A DNA stretch of 64,000 nt, from assembly GCF_017830045.1 (NCBI RefSeq), contig NZ_JAEDXU010000002.1, positions 1 to 64,000 on the forward strand. Direction: 5' to 3'. The first letter of the stretch is position 1. Each line of letters opens with the position of its first letter. Of this stretch, positions 48,337-58,215 are shown piece after piece. The notes beneath the pieces are model-generated. The model was not told the DNA's origin. It saw only the letters and a program-made list of their open reading frames with translations, and did not search any database. The position numbers were made by a program, and so were the translations under genes. This DNA is from Enterococcus larvae. GTDB lineage: Bacteria; Bacillota; Bacilli; Lactobacillales; Enterococcaceae.

Positions 48337-49359
48337 ATGAAAATAAAATATGCAGCACTGGCAATGACAACAATGTTGGCGATTGGAGCAGTTGGAACAG
48401 CTATACCAATGGCTGTTCAAGCGGATAATACAGATACAGTGATCGATGAGCGCTGGGGAAAACCGACCTTTGTCGCAGGAGCAGGACTATCGGCGGCTCA
48501 AAAAGAAGAAACGATGAACATTTTAGGTATAACAGCGGATCAAGTAAACACTCAAACTGCGACAGGGGCAGACTTGATTAAATATCTAGGCTCTGGAAGC
48601 GGTGATGATGCTGCAATGCTGAGCTCTGTTGTTGTTACTAGAAAAAATGAAGGGTCCGGTATCACTGTTGATATCGTGACACCGGAAAATATTACTCTAA
48701 TCACTGCAGATCAGTACAAAAATCCTTTGGTGACTGCCGGTGTTACCGATGCTTCTATCAAAGTAGGAAGTGTGGTCAAGGTAACTGGGGAAAGTGCATT
48801 GACTGGCGTGTACAAGGCGTTTGAGGCAAATGGAGAGACGATTGATTCTGATCGTGCACAGCTGGCACAGACGGAGCTGGCGACGACTACTGATGTAGCC
48901 AATGAAATTACAGAGGAAGCAACGAGTGATAATGCTGATATGACCGAGGAAGAAAAACAGGCAGCTAACGAGGCTTATCAAACACAGTTGAATCAAACGC
49001 TAGTGGATATCAAAAAGGAACTGGCAGATTTGAAAGAGCAAAAGGGTGATTCTGTTACAGCGGCTGAGGTAGAGGAAATTGTAAATAACGCAATAAAAAA
49101 TAACGGCTTGTCTGAGTATATTTCTCAGGACAGTATCAATCAACTGATTTCATTGGCACAACAGTATCTAAATACAGAGGGTGTCCTATCTAAGGAATCA
49201 ATTGCTCAGCTGGATAAAATCAGTGAAGGCTTTCAAAACACATTGAACAGTATTGGTGATAAATTTGGAAATCTGACAAGCGCTGTGAAAGCAAATGAAG
49301 GTTTTTTCCAAGGATTATGGAATTCTATTACAGATTTCTTTGGTAATCTATTCAACTAA
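48337..49359 (+). CDS. Secreted DUF1002 protein
   Basis: 340 aa. Signal peptide (MKIKYAALAMTTMLAIGAVGTAIPMAVQA, cleavage around residue 29). Then the DUF1002 domain (about 40-200) with FVAGAGLSAAQKEETMNILGI, GSGSGDDAAMLSSVVVTR and the SIKVGSVVKVTGESALTGVYKAFEA block, and a long helical C-terminal extension (about 205-340) unlike the short family members. Exported protein of unknown role; no LPxTG anchor is visible. Confidence 0.85.
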   Translation: MKIKYAALAMTTMLAIGAVGTAIPMAVQADNTDTVIDERWGKPTFVAGAGLSAAQKEETMNILGITADQVNTQTATGADLIKYLGSGSGDDAAMLSSVVVTRKNEGSGITVDIVTPENITLITADQYKNPLVTAGVTDASIKVGSVVKVTGESALTGVYKAFEANGETIDSDRAQLAQTELATTTDVANEITEEATSDNADMTEEEKQAANEAYQTQLNQTLVDIKKELADLKEQKGDSVTAAEVEEIVNNAIKNNGLSEYISQDSINQLISLAQQYLNTEGVLSKESIAQLDKISEGFQNTLNSIGDKFGNLTSAVKANEGFFQGLWNSITDFFGNLFN

Positions 49360-49369
49360 ACAGCTATTA

Positions 49370-49415
49370 AAAACAGCGTTCAGCGACCTTATGCAAGGCT
49401 GCTGAACGCTGTTTT
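49370..49415. terminator. Terminator of DUF1002 gene
   Basis: 15-bp perfect arms AAAACAGCGTTCAGC/GCTGAACGCTGTTTT, between convergent genes, flanked by A and T runs. Confidence 0.92.
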
Positions 49416-49440
49416 TCTTTTATTCAATGTACTTGTGGCC

Positions 49441-50268
49441 TCATGAGAACAGCCAATAGCTGATCAAAAGAACACCGAGAACGATACGATACCAGCCGAA
49501 TACAGTAAAATCATTTTTCCTGATATAGTTAAGCAGGAATTTGATGACAATGATTGAAACAAAGAAGGCTACGACTGCGCCGACCAATAAAATAATAAAT
49601 TCGGAAAAAACAAATGGATTGCCTTTCATCAAGAACTTTGCAATTTTAAGGAGACTTGCGCCAAACATCACTGGAATCCCTAAAAAGAAAGAAAACTCAG
49701 TGGCCACGAAACGAGAAGCACCAATGATGATCGCACCCAGAATAGTCGCGCCGGAACGAGAAGTACCTGGAATCAAGGATAACACTTGAAAGAACCCGAC
49801 AACTGCAGCTGCTTTATAAGTAAACTTATTTAAATCAGTACATTTTGGCACTCTGGTTTTATTTCTCTTTTCAATAATGATGAACGCAACACCATAAATA
49901 ATCAGCATGAGAGAAACCGTGATGAAATTATGAAAGCGAGCATCGATTGCATCATCGAATAAAAGACCGATAACACCAGCAGGTACACAAGCCACCAATA
50001 CTTTTTTCCAAAGCTCCCACGTGTCTTGTTTTTCTTCCTGTGTTTTTGTTGGAGAAAATGGATTTAACTTGTGGAAATATAAAACAACGACTGCCATGAT
50101 CGCACCTAACTGGATGACAACATTGAACATTTCCATAAAATCTGAGCTAAGATTCATCTTGATAAATTCATCTGTTAAGATCAAGTGGCCGGTACTGCTG
50201 ATCGGCAGCCATTCTGTGATCCCTTCTATAATACCAAGAATAATTGCTTTCCATAAATTTGATAACAT
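49441..50268 (-). CDS. uppP: Undecaprenyl-diphosphate phosphatase UppP (BacA)
   Basis: 275 aa from ATG 50268 (AAAGGA upstream); the longer in-frame start at 50352 adds a non-family segment. Regenerates the lipid carrier for wall synthesis; gives bacitracin tolerance. Eight-TM BacA family motifs: [17 protein letters not shown] and [18 protein letters not shown]. Monocistronic. Confidence 0.96.
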   Translation of the reverse strand: MLSNLWKAIILGIIEGITEWLPISSTGHLILTDEFIKMNLSSDFMEMFNVVIQLGAIMAVVVLYFHKLNPFSPTKTQEEKQDTWELWKKVLVACVPAGVIGLLFDDAIDARFHNFITVSLMLIIYGVAFIIIEKRNKTRVPKCTDLNKFTYKAAAVVGFFQVLSLIPGTSRSGATILGAIIIGASRFVATEFSFFLGIPVMFGASLLKIAKFLMKGNPFVFSEFIILLVGAVVAFFVSIIVIKFLLNYIRKNDFTVFGWYRIVLGVLLISYWLFS

Positions 50269-50437
50269 AGATTCATTCCTTTCTATGTAAAAATACATAC
50301 AGTAACAGTATACCGTTAACCGATGAAAAAACCAACCAAGTACGAAAATCATAAGAAAAAAATTTAGATTTACAACCAGCTGCCTACTTAATTTAATTAT
50401 GTTAAGTGAGAAAAGAGAGGTGTTTTTTGCTCTTTGA

Positions 50438-50520
50438 TGAAATTTAATTTCAATATTTTGTTTTATTGTAATTAATACTTGAAATTATATTCCAAACGAA
50501 GTATAATGAAAGCGTATTAA
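50438..50520 (+). promoter_or_regulatory. mupG promoter with palindromic operator and cre-like site
   Basis: Promoter TTGAAA (50479-50484), 17 bp, TATAAT (50502-50507). Upstream is a perfect palindrome TGAAATT-T-AATTTCA (50438-50452); a half-copy TGAAATT overlaps the -35 (50480-50486), fitting an RpiR-type (MurR) operator pair. TGAAAGCGTATTAA (50507-50520) resembles a CcpA cre with two mismatches. Confidence 0.65.
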
Positions 50521-50536
50521 TCAGGAGGGAAGAAGA

Positions 50537-51625
50537 ATGTACGGAATTTCAGTATTTTTAGGACAGGACATAACAGCTGAAACTGAAAGCTACATCAGAC
50601 AAATGAGCAATACGGGATTCAAGGGCATCTTTACATCACTGCATATACCGGAGGATGATGCTTCCTTGTATTTACAGCGACTGAGAAAGCTGGGTGCTAT
50701 TGCCAAGGAAGAAGGCATGGAGCTGATGGTGGATATTTCCGGCGATGCGTTGGAGCGTGCAGGCTTCTCCTTTGAACGGATAGAGGAGCTTCTTGCAGTC
50801 GGAGTGACTGGTTTACGTATGGATTATGATATCTCCAACAGACAAATTGCTGAGCTGTCAAAGCAGCTGACGATTGGATTGAATGCAAGTACACTGACAG
50901 CAGATGATATCCAAGAATTGCAGGAATCAAAAGCAGATTTCAATCGCTTTGAAGCCTGGCATAACTATTATCCACGTCCTGAAACAGCGTTAGGGAAAAC
51001 AGCATTTTATCAAAAAAATGAATGGCTTCAGGAAAACAATATTCGTGTGTACGCTTTTGTTCCAGGAAATGGTGAGCTGAGAGGGCCGCTCTATGATGGA
51101 CTACCGACGTTGGAAAAGCATCGTTACTTGAATCCTTTAGCAGCGGGATTAGAGTTGAAGGACTTATTAGTGGATGGTGTTTATATCGGTGATCCGCAAA
51201 TCAATCAGCGGACAATCAATCAGTTCGATGCCTTTTTGAATCTGGATCAGCTAGTGCTTGAAACAGAAAATAAGGGGAGTTCGTACTACGAATACATTCT
51301 GGGGGAGCATAGCAATCGTTTAGATGCTGCGAGAGATGTTGTTCGAAGCGCGGATGCTCGTTTTAGGGAGATCCCGATGATCGAGCCTGAGTTTATCCGT
51401 GAGCGAACAATAGGCAGTGTAACGGTTGATAATGTGAACTACAGCAGATACATGGGAGAGATTCAAATAGTGAAGAAGGATCTTCCGAAAGAGGAAAAAG
51501 TCAATGTTGTTTCAAGTATTGTAGAAGCTGACCTTGCATTGATTCAAGAGATAAAGGCTGGAGCAGCATTTAAATTAGTAGAGAAAGGATTTTTAGAAAA
51601 TGAATTTAGAAAATCTAACAACTGA
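50537..51625 (+). CDS. mupG: 6-phospho-N-acetylmuramidase MupG (DUF871)
   Basis: 362 aa, DUF871/MupG family, which in S. aureus splits MurNAc-6P-GlcNAc inside the cell. TIM-barrel-like start [21 protein letters not shown]-type segment ([16 protein letters not shown]), and [18 protein letters not shown]. Its end overlaps murQ by 26 bp, placing it in the MurNAc recycling operon. AGGAGGG precedes the ATG. Confidence 0.92.
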   Translation: MYGISVFLGQDITAETESYIRQMSNTGFKGIFTSLHIPEDDASLYLQRLRKLGAIAKEEGMELMVDISGDALERAGFSFERIEELLAVGVTGLRMDYDISNRQIAELSKQLTIGLNASTLTADDIQELQESKADFNRFEAWHNYYPRPETALGKTAFYQKNEWLQENNIRVYAFVPGNGELRGPLYDGLPTLEKHRYLNPLAAGLELKDLLVDGVYIGDPQINQRTINQFDAFLNLDQLVLETENKGSSYYEYILGEHSNRLDAARDVVRSADARFREIPMIEPEFIRERTIGSVTVDNVNYSRYMGEIQIVKKDLPKEEKVNVVSSIVEADLALIQEIKAGAAFKLVEKGFLENEFRKSNN

Positions 51626-52493
51626 GAAACGAAATATGAATACCATGAATTTAGATCAGCTTTCTGTAAAGGAGGCGTTGATTCGAATGAATGAAGAGGA
51701 TCAAAAGGTTGCTTTAGCAGTGAAGGAAGCATTGCCGGAAATCGAAAAAGTGACAACTCAAATCATTGAAAGCTTCAATAATGGTGGTCGCCTGATTTAT
51801 ATGGGTGCCGGTACAAGCGGGCGCTTAGGTGTTTTGGATGCGGCAGAGTGTGTGCCGACCTTTGGCGTATCACCTGAAATGGTTCAAGGATTGATTGCCG
51901 GCGGAGAGCAGGCGATGACGATAGCAGTTGAAGGAGCAGAGGATTCCAAAGAATTAGGGCAACAGGATTTGATCGACCTAGACTTGAAGGAAAATGATTT
52001 TGTTGTCGGGATAGCAGCTAGCGGTCGGACCCCTTATGTGATCGGCGGTTTAGAATATGCTCGTCAAATCGGAGCAGGCACAGCTTCTCTTTCTTGCAAT
52101 AAAAATGCAGAAATCAGTCAGTATGCAGAAACAGCGATCGAAGTAGATGCTGGACCGGAATTTTTGACAGGCTCTACACGATTGAAATCAGGAACCGCAC
52201 AGAAATTGATTTTGAATATGCTGTCAACTGTTTCCATGATTGGGATCGGTAAAGTATACGGTAATCTGATGGTTGATGTTAAGCCAACTAATGAGAAGCT
52301 GGTTGAGCGTTCAAAACGAATCATCATGGAAGCGACATCCTGTGATTATGAAACAGCTGAAAACTACTTCAGTAAGTCTGATGAAAATGTAAAGCTGGCG
52401 ATCGTTATGCTTTTGACGAGTTGCAGCAAAGAGGAAGCAGAAGAAAAATTAATCAAGGGCAATCATTTTATTAAAAATACAATTTCTAACTAA
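51600..52493 (+). CDS. murQ: N-acetylmuramic acid 6-phosphate etherase MurQ
   Basis: 297 aa, SIS-domain etherase: MurNAc-6P to GlcNAc-6P + D-lactate. Signatures [43 protein letters not shown] and [19 protein letters not shown] (catalytic Glu in AVEGAEDS). Translated from within the mupG end. Confidence 0.96.
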   Translation: MNLENLTTEKRNMNTMNLDQLSVKEALIRMNEEDQKVALAVKEALPEIEKVTTQIIESFNNGGRLIYMGAGTSGRLGVLDAAECVPTFGVSPEMVQGLIAGGEQAMTIAVEGAEDSKELGQQDLIDLDLKENDFVVGIAASGRTPYVIGGLEYARQIGAGTASLSCNKNAEISQYAETAIEVDAGPEFLTGSTRLKSGTAQKLILNMLSTVSMIGIGKVYGNLMVDVKPTNEKLVERSKRIIMEATSCDYETAENYFSKSDENVKLAIVMLLTSCSKEEAEEKLIKGNHFIKNTISN

Positions 52494-52503
52494 GGAGGAA
52501 AAG

Positions 52504-53949
52504 ATGATGGCAGATGAAAAGATTCAACGTTTGGCTAGGGAAATATATGAAGAAGTCGGCGGTATGGGAAATGTAGAGAAACTGCGTCATTGTATGACAC
52601 GTGTTCGAATGGATATTCGTGATTATGACAAAGTCGATCTGGAAAAATTGAAGGCAATTGATGGTGTAATGGGTGTGGTGGAAGATGATACACTACAGGT
52701 CGTGATCGGTCCCGGAACGGTCAATAAAGTGGCGCAGGAAATGGTTGACATGGCGGGTGTCAAATTAGGCGAAGCATTTCCTTCAAGCGAAACAGCGGCT
52801 GGAGAAGGCAAAAGCGGAAAGCAGCTTGTAGAAGAAAAGGCTGCACAGATGAAAGCTGAACAGAAAGAAAAACATAAGAACAGCTCTCCATTCAAAGCAA
52901 TTTTAAAATCAATCTCCAATATTTTTGTTCCGCTGATTCCAGCCTTTGTAGGAGCTGGTATTATCGGAGGAATCGCTGCTGTTATGTCAAATCTGATCGT
53001 TGCCGGCGATATCGGTACATCTTGGCAGCAATATGTTGATGTATTGAACATCATCAAGAACGGGATATTCGCCTATCTTGCATTATATACTGGGATCAAC
53101 AGTGCCAGTGAATTTGGTGCAACGCCTGCACTGGGCGGAATCATTGGTGGCGTGACTATGTTGACTGGGATGAATGCGGAAGCGCCATTGCCTAATTTAT
53201 TCACAGGAGGTACATTATCTGCAGGACAAGGCGGGATCATCGGGGTGATTTTTGCTGTATGGTTACTGTCTTTGCTGGAAAAACAATTACACAAAGTAAT
53301 TCCTGATTCTATCGATATTATTGTGACGCCGACAATCACACTATTGGTTATTGGTTTAGCAACGATTTTCTTGATTATGCCGGTTGCTGGTGTGATTTCA
53401 AACAGCTTGGTTGGTGTTATCAATACCATCCTTGAAAGAGGCGGAATGTTCGCAGGGTTTACATTAGGCTTGACCTTCCTGCCGATGGTTATGTTTGGTC
53501 TTCATCAAATTTTGACACCTATCCATATGGAAATGATTGCTCAGACTGGTCAAACGCTACTATTGCCGATTTTGGCAATGGCTGGTGCTGGTCAGGTGGG
53601 TGCGGCGCTTGCTTTATGGGTTCGTTGCAGAAAAGATACGAAATTAGTCGAAATGATCAAAGGAGCATTACCAGTTGGTATTCTAGGTATTGGCGAACCG
53701 TTGATCTATGGAGTTACCTTACCGTTGGGCCGTCCATTCATTACAGCTTGTATCGGTGGTGGTATTGGCGGCGCTGTGATTGGCGCATTCGGTAATGTTG
53801 GTGCAATTGCAATTGGCCCAAGTGGTGCAGCATTGATTCCATTGATTGCAAACAACCAATGGCTTGCCTATGTGCTAGGCTTGCTGGCTGCATATGCAGG
53901 TGGATTCGCAGCAACCTTCTTCTTCGGTATTCCTAAAGACATGAAATGA
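52504..53949 (+). CDS. murP: MurNAc-type PTS transporter EIIBC (MurP)
   Basis: 481 aa. EIIB domain at ~1-90 with phospho-cysteine C30 in [12 protein letters not shown]; linker; EIIC with about ten TM helices (from ~125) including [17 protein letters not shown]. No EIIA, as for known MurP, which borrows EIIA-Glc. Imports and phosphorylates MurNAc or the MurNAc-GlcNAc disaccharide. AAGGAGG overlaps the murQ stop; an ATG at 52507 is an equal start choice. Confidence 0.92.
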   Translation: MMADEKIQRLAREIYEEVGGMGNVEKLRHCMTRVRMDIRDYDKVDLEKLKAIDGVMGVVEDDTLQVVIGPGTVNKVAQEMVDMAGVKLGEAFPSSETAAGEGKSGKQLVEEKAAQMKAEQKEKHKNSSPFKAILKSISNIFVPLIPAFVGAGIIGGIAAVMSNLIVAGDIGTSWQQYVDVLNIIKNGIFAYLALYTGINSASEFGATPALGGIIGGVTMLTGMNAEAPLPNLFTGGTLSAGQGGIIGVIFAVWLLSLLEKQLHKVIPDSIDIIVTPTITLLVIGLATIFLIMPVAGVISNSLVGVINTILERGGMFAGFTLGLTFLPMVMFGLHQILTPIHMEMIAQTGQTLLLPILAMAGAGQVGAALALWVRCRKDTKLVEMIKGALPVGILGIGEPLIYGVTLPLGRPFITACIGGGIGGAVIGAFGNVGAIAIGPSGAALIPLIANNQWLAYVLGLLAAYAGGFAATFFFGIPKDMK

Positions 53950-53957
53950 TAATAAAC

Positions 53958-53989
53958 AAAAAAAGACGAGAAAAATCTTGTCTTTTTTT
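53958..53989 (+). terminator. Terminator after murP
   Basis: AAAAAAAGAC/GTCTTTTTTT stem around a 12-nt loop, 8 bp after the stop codon. It may be partial, since murR lies downstream on the same strand. Confidence 0.8.
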
Positions 53990-54052
53990 GCCGACTAACA
54001 AGAAATAAATAGGTATTATGGGCTATAATAGAATAGAGAAAACAGCAAAGTG

Positions 54053-54263
54053 AACGATTCTTGCAGTAAAAACAATGAATCGTTCGTTCGTGCAAATGAA
54101 GTGAACCGAATATTGGGCATCCTAGATGAAAGAATCAAGAAACAGTCACTGGCTGTTTCTGCATGGCTTTTAAAATCGCGAGGTTATGCGGCAAGGATAT
54201 CGGATCAGCAAAATGAAGAAACTGAATAGTTATCTGAACAGTTTCTAAAGCATAGGAAAGGGG
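54053..54263 (+). repeat. Hairpin repeats in the murR leader
   Basis: Three perfect short hairpins follow each other: AACGATTC/GAATCGTT (54053-54084), AGAAACAG/CTGTTTCT (54138-54160) and GAAACTG/CAGTTTC (54218-54245). The last unit, with flanks GATATCGGATCAGCAAAATGAA and TCTAAAGCATAGGAAAGG, is homologous to the units at 17248-17316 and 17350-17420 before the DUF1292 gene. It ends in the murR RBS region. Confidence 0.7.
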
Positions 54264-54272
54264 TTGGCAAGC

Positions 54273-55121
54273 ATGCAGCAAAATATTATCTTAACTATTC
54301 GAGATCATCGAGAACATCTGCCAAAATCCGAGCAAAAGATTGCAGATTATATTTTAGAGAACACCAACGAAGTGATCACATTGAGTGCGCAAGAACTGGC
54401 CAAACGAGCTGATTCCAGTCCAGCGGCTATTATTCGTTTTTGTCATTCGATGCAGGTCAATGGTTTTACGGAGCTTAAGCTGTTGGTATCTGCAAATCTT
54501 GGTTCAGTAGATGCTGAAATGTATACAGAGGTAGAGAAGGAAGAAACAGCGGAAGCAATCAAGCAAAAGCTGAATGTCCGCTTTATCCATGCTTTAGAGC
54601 GAACGGCAGATCTACTTGATGAAAAAGATCTTGCCGTCATTCTACCGGAAATCGAGCGGGCAGAAGTTGTTTATGTATATGGATTGGGTGCTTCTTCACT
54701 GGTGGCACAAGATGTTTACCAGAAGTTTACTCGGCTGGGAAAAACAGTTTTTTATTCTTTGGATCATCATTTATTGGCCTCTGCATTAGGGACCGGTGAA
54801 AAAGAGAGCCTGTTTATTGGGATTTCAAATTCCGGAGAAACAACAGAACTACTGGCTTTATTAGATATAGCGAAGGAAAGCGGGATTTATACAATCGGCA
54901 TCACTGAAAATGGTTCATCACCATTGGCTGGAAAGAGCGATGTTGTCCTGTTAACTGCAAAAGGGGAGGAAGCCCCATTACGGAGTGCAGCAACTGTATC
55001 GTTGATTTCCCAATTGTATATCGTTGACGTCCTTTTCTTTTATTATGCTTCCAACAACTATGATGAGACGATCAAAAAGATTCAACAATCAAGGAATACG
55101 GTCGACTATCTAAAAAAATGA
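54273..55121 (+). CDS. murR: RpiR-family regulator MurR
   Basis: 282 aa from ATG 54273 (AGGAAAGGGG upstream; a TTG at 54264 is too close). N-terminal HTH (SEQKIADYILENTNEVITLSAQELAKRADSSPAAIIRFCHSM) and C-terminal SIS domain (VYVYGLGASSLVAQDVYQKF, FIGISNSGETTELLALLDIAKE) for a sugar-phosphate ligand, presumably MurNAc-6P. Placed after murP, it is the likely regulator of the mup-mur operon. Confidence 0.92.
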   Translation: MQQNIILTIRDHREHLPKSEQKIADYILENTNEVITLSAQELAKRADSSPAAIIRFCHSMQVNGFTELKLLVSANLGSVDAEMYTEVEKEETAEAIKQKLNVRFIHALERTADLLDEKDLAVILPEIERAEVVYVYGLGASSLVAQDVYQKFTRLGKTVFYSLDHHLLASALGTGEKESLFIGISNSGETTELLALLDIAKESGIYTIGITENGSSPLAGKSDVVLLTAKGEEAPLRSAATVSLISQLYIVDVLFFYYASNNYDETIKKIQQSRNTVDYLKK

Positions 55122-55140
55122 ATAAATCAAAGAAATGCCA

Positions 55141-55186
55141 AAAAGCTAAAGGAACATACAGTTATCTGTACGCTCCTTTAGCTTTT
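55141..55186. terminator. Terminator after murR
   Basis: 13-bp arms AAAAGCTAAAGGA/TCCTTTAGCTTTT, with an inner ACAGTTATCTGT hairpin; bidirectional between convergent genes. Confidence 0.9.
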
Positions 55187-55221
55187 TTATATGCTGTTCA
55201 GACACATAATCTGCAGGTATA

Positions 55222-55926
55222 TCAATGATTATGCACGACAAGCGAATTTCTTCCTGCTTCTATATAATTTGTATCATTGACTGTATCGATCGTAAATTTC
55301 CCATTTTCATAGATAACTGTTGTGACACTACCATTGATCAAATCGAACTGTATCGGCCGACGAGTGTCGATCAGCGAAAGAAAGAATGCAATGGTGTAGC
55401 CGTGAGAAACGATGAGGGTGTTGCCTCCATTACTTGCTTCTCTTTTTTTAGCCATATCCTCAAAACCTGTCCAGACACGATCCCTGATTTCTTCATAGGA
55501 TTCTGCCCATCCAGTTGTATCCGCAGCAACAATCGCTTCGGCGAAATCTTTGTAGGAGACGGAAACCTTTGACATATCCTCCAGACTATCTACATTTAGA
55601 ATCCGAGCTAGAAGACTCCATAAAATGTTGTTGTATCCACCGTCCAATGAACCAAATCCCCATTCTCGAATCCGTTCATCCATTTCAAATGGAATCGTTT
55701 CTTTTTCCTTGTGGTGCTGCAAAATGATCTTTGCAGTTTGGATTGCTCGTCCACTATCACTGGAATAAGCCTCTTCAAAGGGCACCGATTGTAATCCGAC
55801 ACCTAAGTGTTGAATTGTTTGTTTGCCTTCCGGTGTAAGAGGTGTATCTGACCAACCTTGCACTCTGTCGATTGTATTGAACATTGTTTTTCCATGACGG
55901 ATTAGATAAAGCTTTGTTTCTGTCAT
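55222..55926 (-). CDS. Histidine phosphatase family protein (copy A)
   Basis: 234 aa, phosphoglycerate-mutase-like fold. Catalytic LIRHGKTMFN near the N-terminus, GWSDTPLTPEG, SSDSGRAIQTA with the second arginine, and VSHGYTIAF with the second histidine. Likely a small phosphatase of unknown substrate. Paralogue of the gene at 56497-57204 (about two thirds identical by eye). Confidence 0.9.
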   Translation of the reverse strand: MTETKLYLIRHGKTMFNTIDRVQGWSDTPLTPEGKQTIQHLGVGLQSVPFEEAYSSDSGRAIQTAKIILQHHKEKETIPFEMDERIREWGFGSLDGGYNNILWSLLARILNVDSLEDMSKVSVSYKDFAEAIVAADTTGWAESYEEIRDRVWTGFEDMAKKREASNGGNTLIVSHGYTIAFFLSLIDTRRPIQFDLINGSVTTVIYENGKFTIDTVNDTNYIEAGRNSLVVHNH

Positions 55927-56438
55927 TTTTTACACCTCATTTTTTATTTAGTCGATTGGATCGCTTGATTATGACGCTTGGGTCACGTCTTCATGAGTAC
56001 AACTATCTTCAACAATTGTGCTTTCATAGAAGAGCTGTATTCAGTAGTCAACATCAGAGTTTGATCATGCTTAACAAATGCTGTGGATAAACCAACTATG
56101 AATCAAGGATTTGCTGAGCTTTTTTTCGAACACTTATTGTGAATAAATCAGTTTTCAGCATAAACTTCACGACCTTTCCTTTAGGATGGTATTGATTATA
56201 CTGCGGGTATAAGATAGAAAACAAAAATTCTGTTTCTGTTTTCAAGCAGTAGGGGAAGAAACACCAATATTATAAAGGGATGAGGAAAATATTAAGAATT
56301 GGTAAAAGTCGATCTGTTGCAGAAATTTGAGCTGATACAAGGAGAATTTGAGTATGTCTGATTGATGGGGGATTTCTGAAAGAAGTCTATATTACTTTTC
56401 TGATATGTCCCATTGATGATATGCAGCTTCATGCAAAA
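55927..56438. other. Spacer between the two phosphatase genes
   Basis: About 510 bp with no convincing gene. A 21-codon minus-strand ORF (56096-56161) preceded by GGAAAGG was considered and not called. The copy A promoter should lie near 55930-56000. Confidence 0.4.
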
Positions 56439-56482
56439 AAAACTGTCAAGCACTTCAGTGTATACAAGCGTCCGACAGTTTT
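56439..56482 (-). terminator. Terminator of histidine phosphatase copy B
   Basis: AAAACTGTC/GACAGTTTT stem; on the minus strand it is followed by a run of eight T residues. Confidence 0.85.
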
Positions 56483-56496
56483 TATACATAAATGAT

Positions 56497-57204
56497 CTAA
56501 AGTAAGTTCCTATGGGTCAATTCTTTTTTTCCATCTTCGATATAGTGAAGATCGTTTATTTTATCAATCGTGAAGGTGCCATTTTTGTAAATCAATGTTG
56601 TGACACTACCGTTTTCAAGCTCCATTTGCATCGGCAAGGTTTCATCGATCAGAGAGAGCAGGAAAGAAATTGTTAAGCCGTGGGAAACAGCCATGACATT
56701 TCCGCCGCCGTCCTTTTCCCGTTGATGAGCCATATCTTCAAAGCCGGACCAGACGCGTTCTCTGATTTTCTCATACGGTTCTGCCCAATCAGCGGTATCA
56801 GCTTCAATGATTGCATTGGCGAGCTCTCTATAGGTGATAGTTTTCGACATCATTTCCTCGTAATTATTGAATGCTAGGATACGAGGTACGACACCCCATA
56901 ATTCTCCATCATACCCGCCGTCTAAAGAGCCGAAGCACCATTCCCTGATACGTTTGTCAGTTCTATAAGGAATCTTTTCTCCTTCGGTATGTTCCTGTAG
57001 AATAATTCGAGCTGTTTGCATCGCACGTCCACTATCGCTGGAATAAGCTTCCTTGAATGGAACAGCTTTTAAACCAGCACCAAGCTGCTGAATGACCAGC
57101 TCTCCTTCGTTAGTAAGAGGTGTATCTGACCAACCCTGAGTGCGGCCGATCGTGTTGAACATTGTTTTGCCGTGGCGTATGATATAAAGCTTTGTTTCTG
57201 TCAT
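56497..57204 (-). CDS. Histidine phosphatase family protein (copy B)
   Basis: 235 aa from ATG 57204 (GAGGTG upstream; a GTG at 57216 overlaps the RBS). Same motifs as copy A: YIIRHGKTMFNTIGR, SSDSGRAMQTA, VSHGLTISF, and the EWCFGSLDGGYD loop with Glu acid catalyst region. Tandem duplicate of copy A with the family's usual length. Confidence 0.9.
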   Translation of the reverse strand: MTETKLYIIRHGKTMFNTIGRTQGWSDTPLTNEGELVIQQLGAGLKAVPFKEAYSSDSGRAMQTARIILQEHTEGEKIPYRTDKRIREWCFGSLDGGYDGELWGVVPRILAFNNYEEMMSKTITYRELANAIIEADTADWAEPYEKIRERVWSGFEDMAHQREKDGGGNVMAVSHGLTISFLLSLIDETLPMQMELENGSVTTLIYKNGTFTIDKINDLHYIEDGKKELTHRNLL

Positions 57205-57230
57205 CGTGTGAGTCACCTCAATCGTCTTTT

Positions 57231-57857
57231 TTATTGAAAGAAAGGATTTGTTCTTTTTTCGTGTTCGATTGTTGTTGCATCGCCATGTCCTGGATATGCG
57301 GGAAATTCATCTGGAAGAGTGAACAGGTAAGTGCGAATACTGTGGAGCAGCTGCTCCATGTTTCCTGTATACAGATCTGTTCGGCCAATGCTTCCCTTAA
57401 ACAAGGCATCACCGGTAACAACGAAGTCATCAAAAATGAAACTGACACTTCCTATAGAATGTCCGGGAGTTGGTACAACGGTAAAGGCCATACCGCCGAT
57501 TTCATACTCTTTCATCTCAAATTCATGTTCCGCTGGCTGTACGATGATATCTGCCATATCATCATGACGTGCTAGTCCGGATAAATTCAATCTTGGATCA
57601 CCTAGCCATTCTTGCTCTAATGGGCTGACATATACAGGGATATCAAAGTGCTTTCTCAAGCTTTCGACAGCACCGATATGGTCATAATGAGTATGTGTTA
57701 GAAGAATTGCTTCAGGCTTTCTTCCAATCTTATCAATTTCGTGAATCAGTCGTTGATCCTCTGCGCCTGGATCTACGATGAGCAAAGATTTTTCATTAAA
57801 GATCAGGTAACAGTTTTCTTGAATGATTCCTGTTTTGAGTTGTTCGATTCTCAACAT
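57231..57857 (-). CDS. MBL-fold hydrolase, glyoxalase II-like
   Basis: 208 aa from ATG 57857. Metal ligands THTHYDHIG, PTPGHSIGS, GDALF and YPGHGDATTIEHEK are all present, as in small YcbL/GloB-type hydrolases. Cytoplasmic, probably zinc- or iron-dependent. RBS is GGAGAGG at longer spacing; a GTG at 57866 is possible. Just upstream (in transcription order) of the phosphatase copies. Confidence 0.9.
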   Translation of the reverse strand: MLRIEQLKTGIIQENCYLIFNEKSLLIVDPGAEDQRLIHEIDKIGRKPEAILLTHTHYDHIGAVESLRKHFDIPVYVSPLEQEWLGDPRLNLSGLARHDDMADIIVQPAEHEFEMKEYEIGGMAFTVVPTPGHSIGSVSFIFDDFVVTGDALFKGSIGRTDLYTGNMEQLLHSIRTYLFTLPDEFPAYPGHGDATTIEHEKRTNPFFQ

Positions 57858-58091
57858 AGTTAACACTACCTCTCCTTCATTGTTATCGTTATTAATTATA
57901 CAACACTTGAAGGAAGAGTCCAAAGAAGCTGAAATATTTCTAGTTTTAAGTGAGAGAGATGATGATCCGTGTAGCGATCAAGTTTTACTGATCAGAAAAA
58001 AAGTTAGAATGGTTTGTTCGGGTTTTCAATGGAGAAGATTAAGAAAATATAAGGGGGAATTCGAAATAACGTAAGTTTTGTTAAGTTGTTT

Positions 58092-58165
58092 TTGACATTC
58101 TGCGGGAAATGGTGTAAATTATCATGGGCATGAAAATTCCGAACGTTTTATATTCTAAGTGTTCG
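58092..58165 (+). promoter_or_regulatory. guaC promoter with PurBox-like inverted repeat
   Basis: TTGACA (58092-58097), 17 bp, TAAATT (58115-58120). Downstream of the expected start is an inverted CGAAC (58140-58144)...GTTCG (58161-58165) with CCGAACGTT resembling a PurR PurBox. PurR control of guaC is known in B. subtilis; here inferred. Confidence 0.6.
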
Positions 58166-58215
58166 TTTTTTATGTGTTTTCCAAAAAACTACTAAATTGC
58201 TGGGAGATAGTAACT

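Noticed and set aside
52623-53429. Minus-strand ORFs opposite murP
   Set aside because: Shadow frames of EIIC membrane helices, rich in Pro/Thr/Ile as expected from the reverse strand.
56096-56161. 21-codon minus-strand ORF with GGAAAGG upstream
   Set aside because: No conservation cue, no terminator, composition like random DNA.
58081-58215. Purine riboswitch upstream of guaC
   Set aside because: The conserved three-way junction core is not visible; a promoter plus PurBox-like DNA repeat explains the region better.
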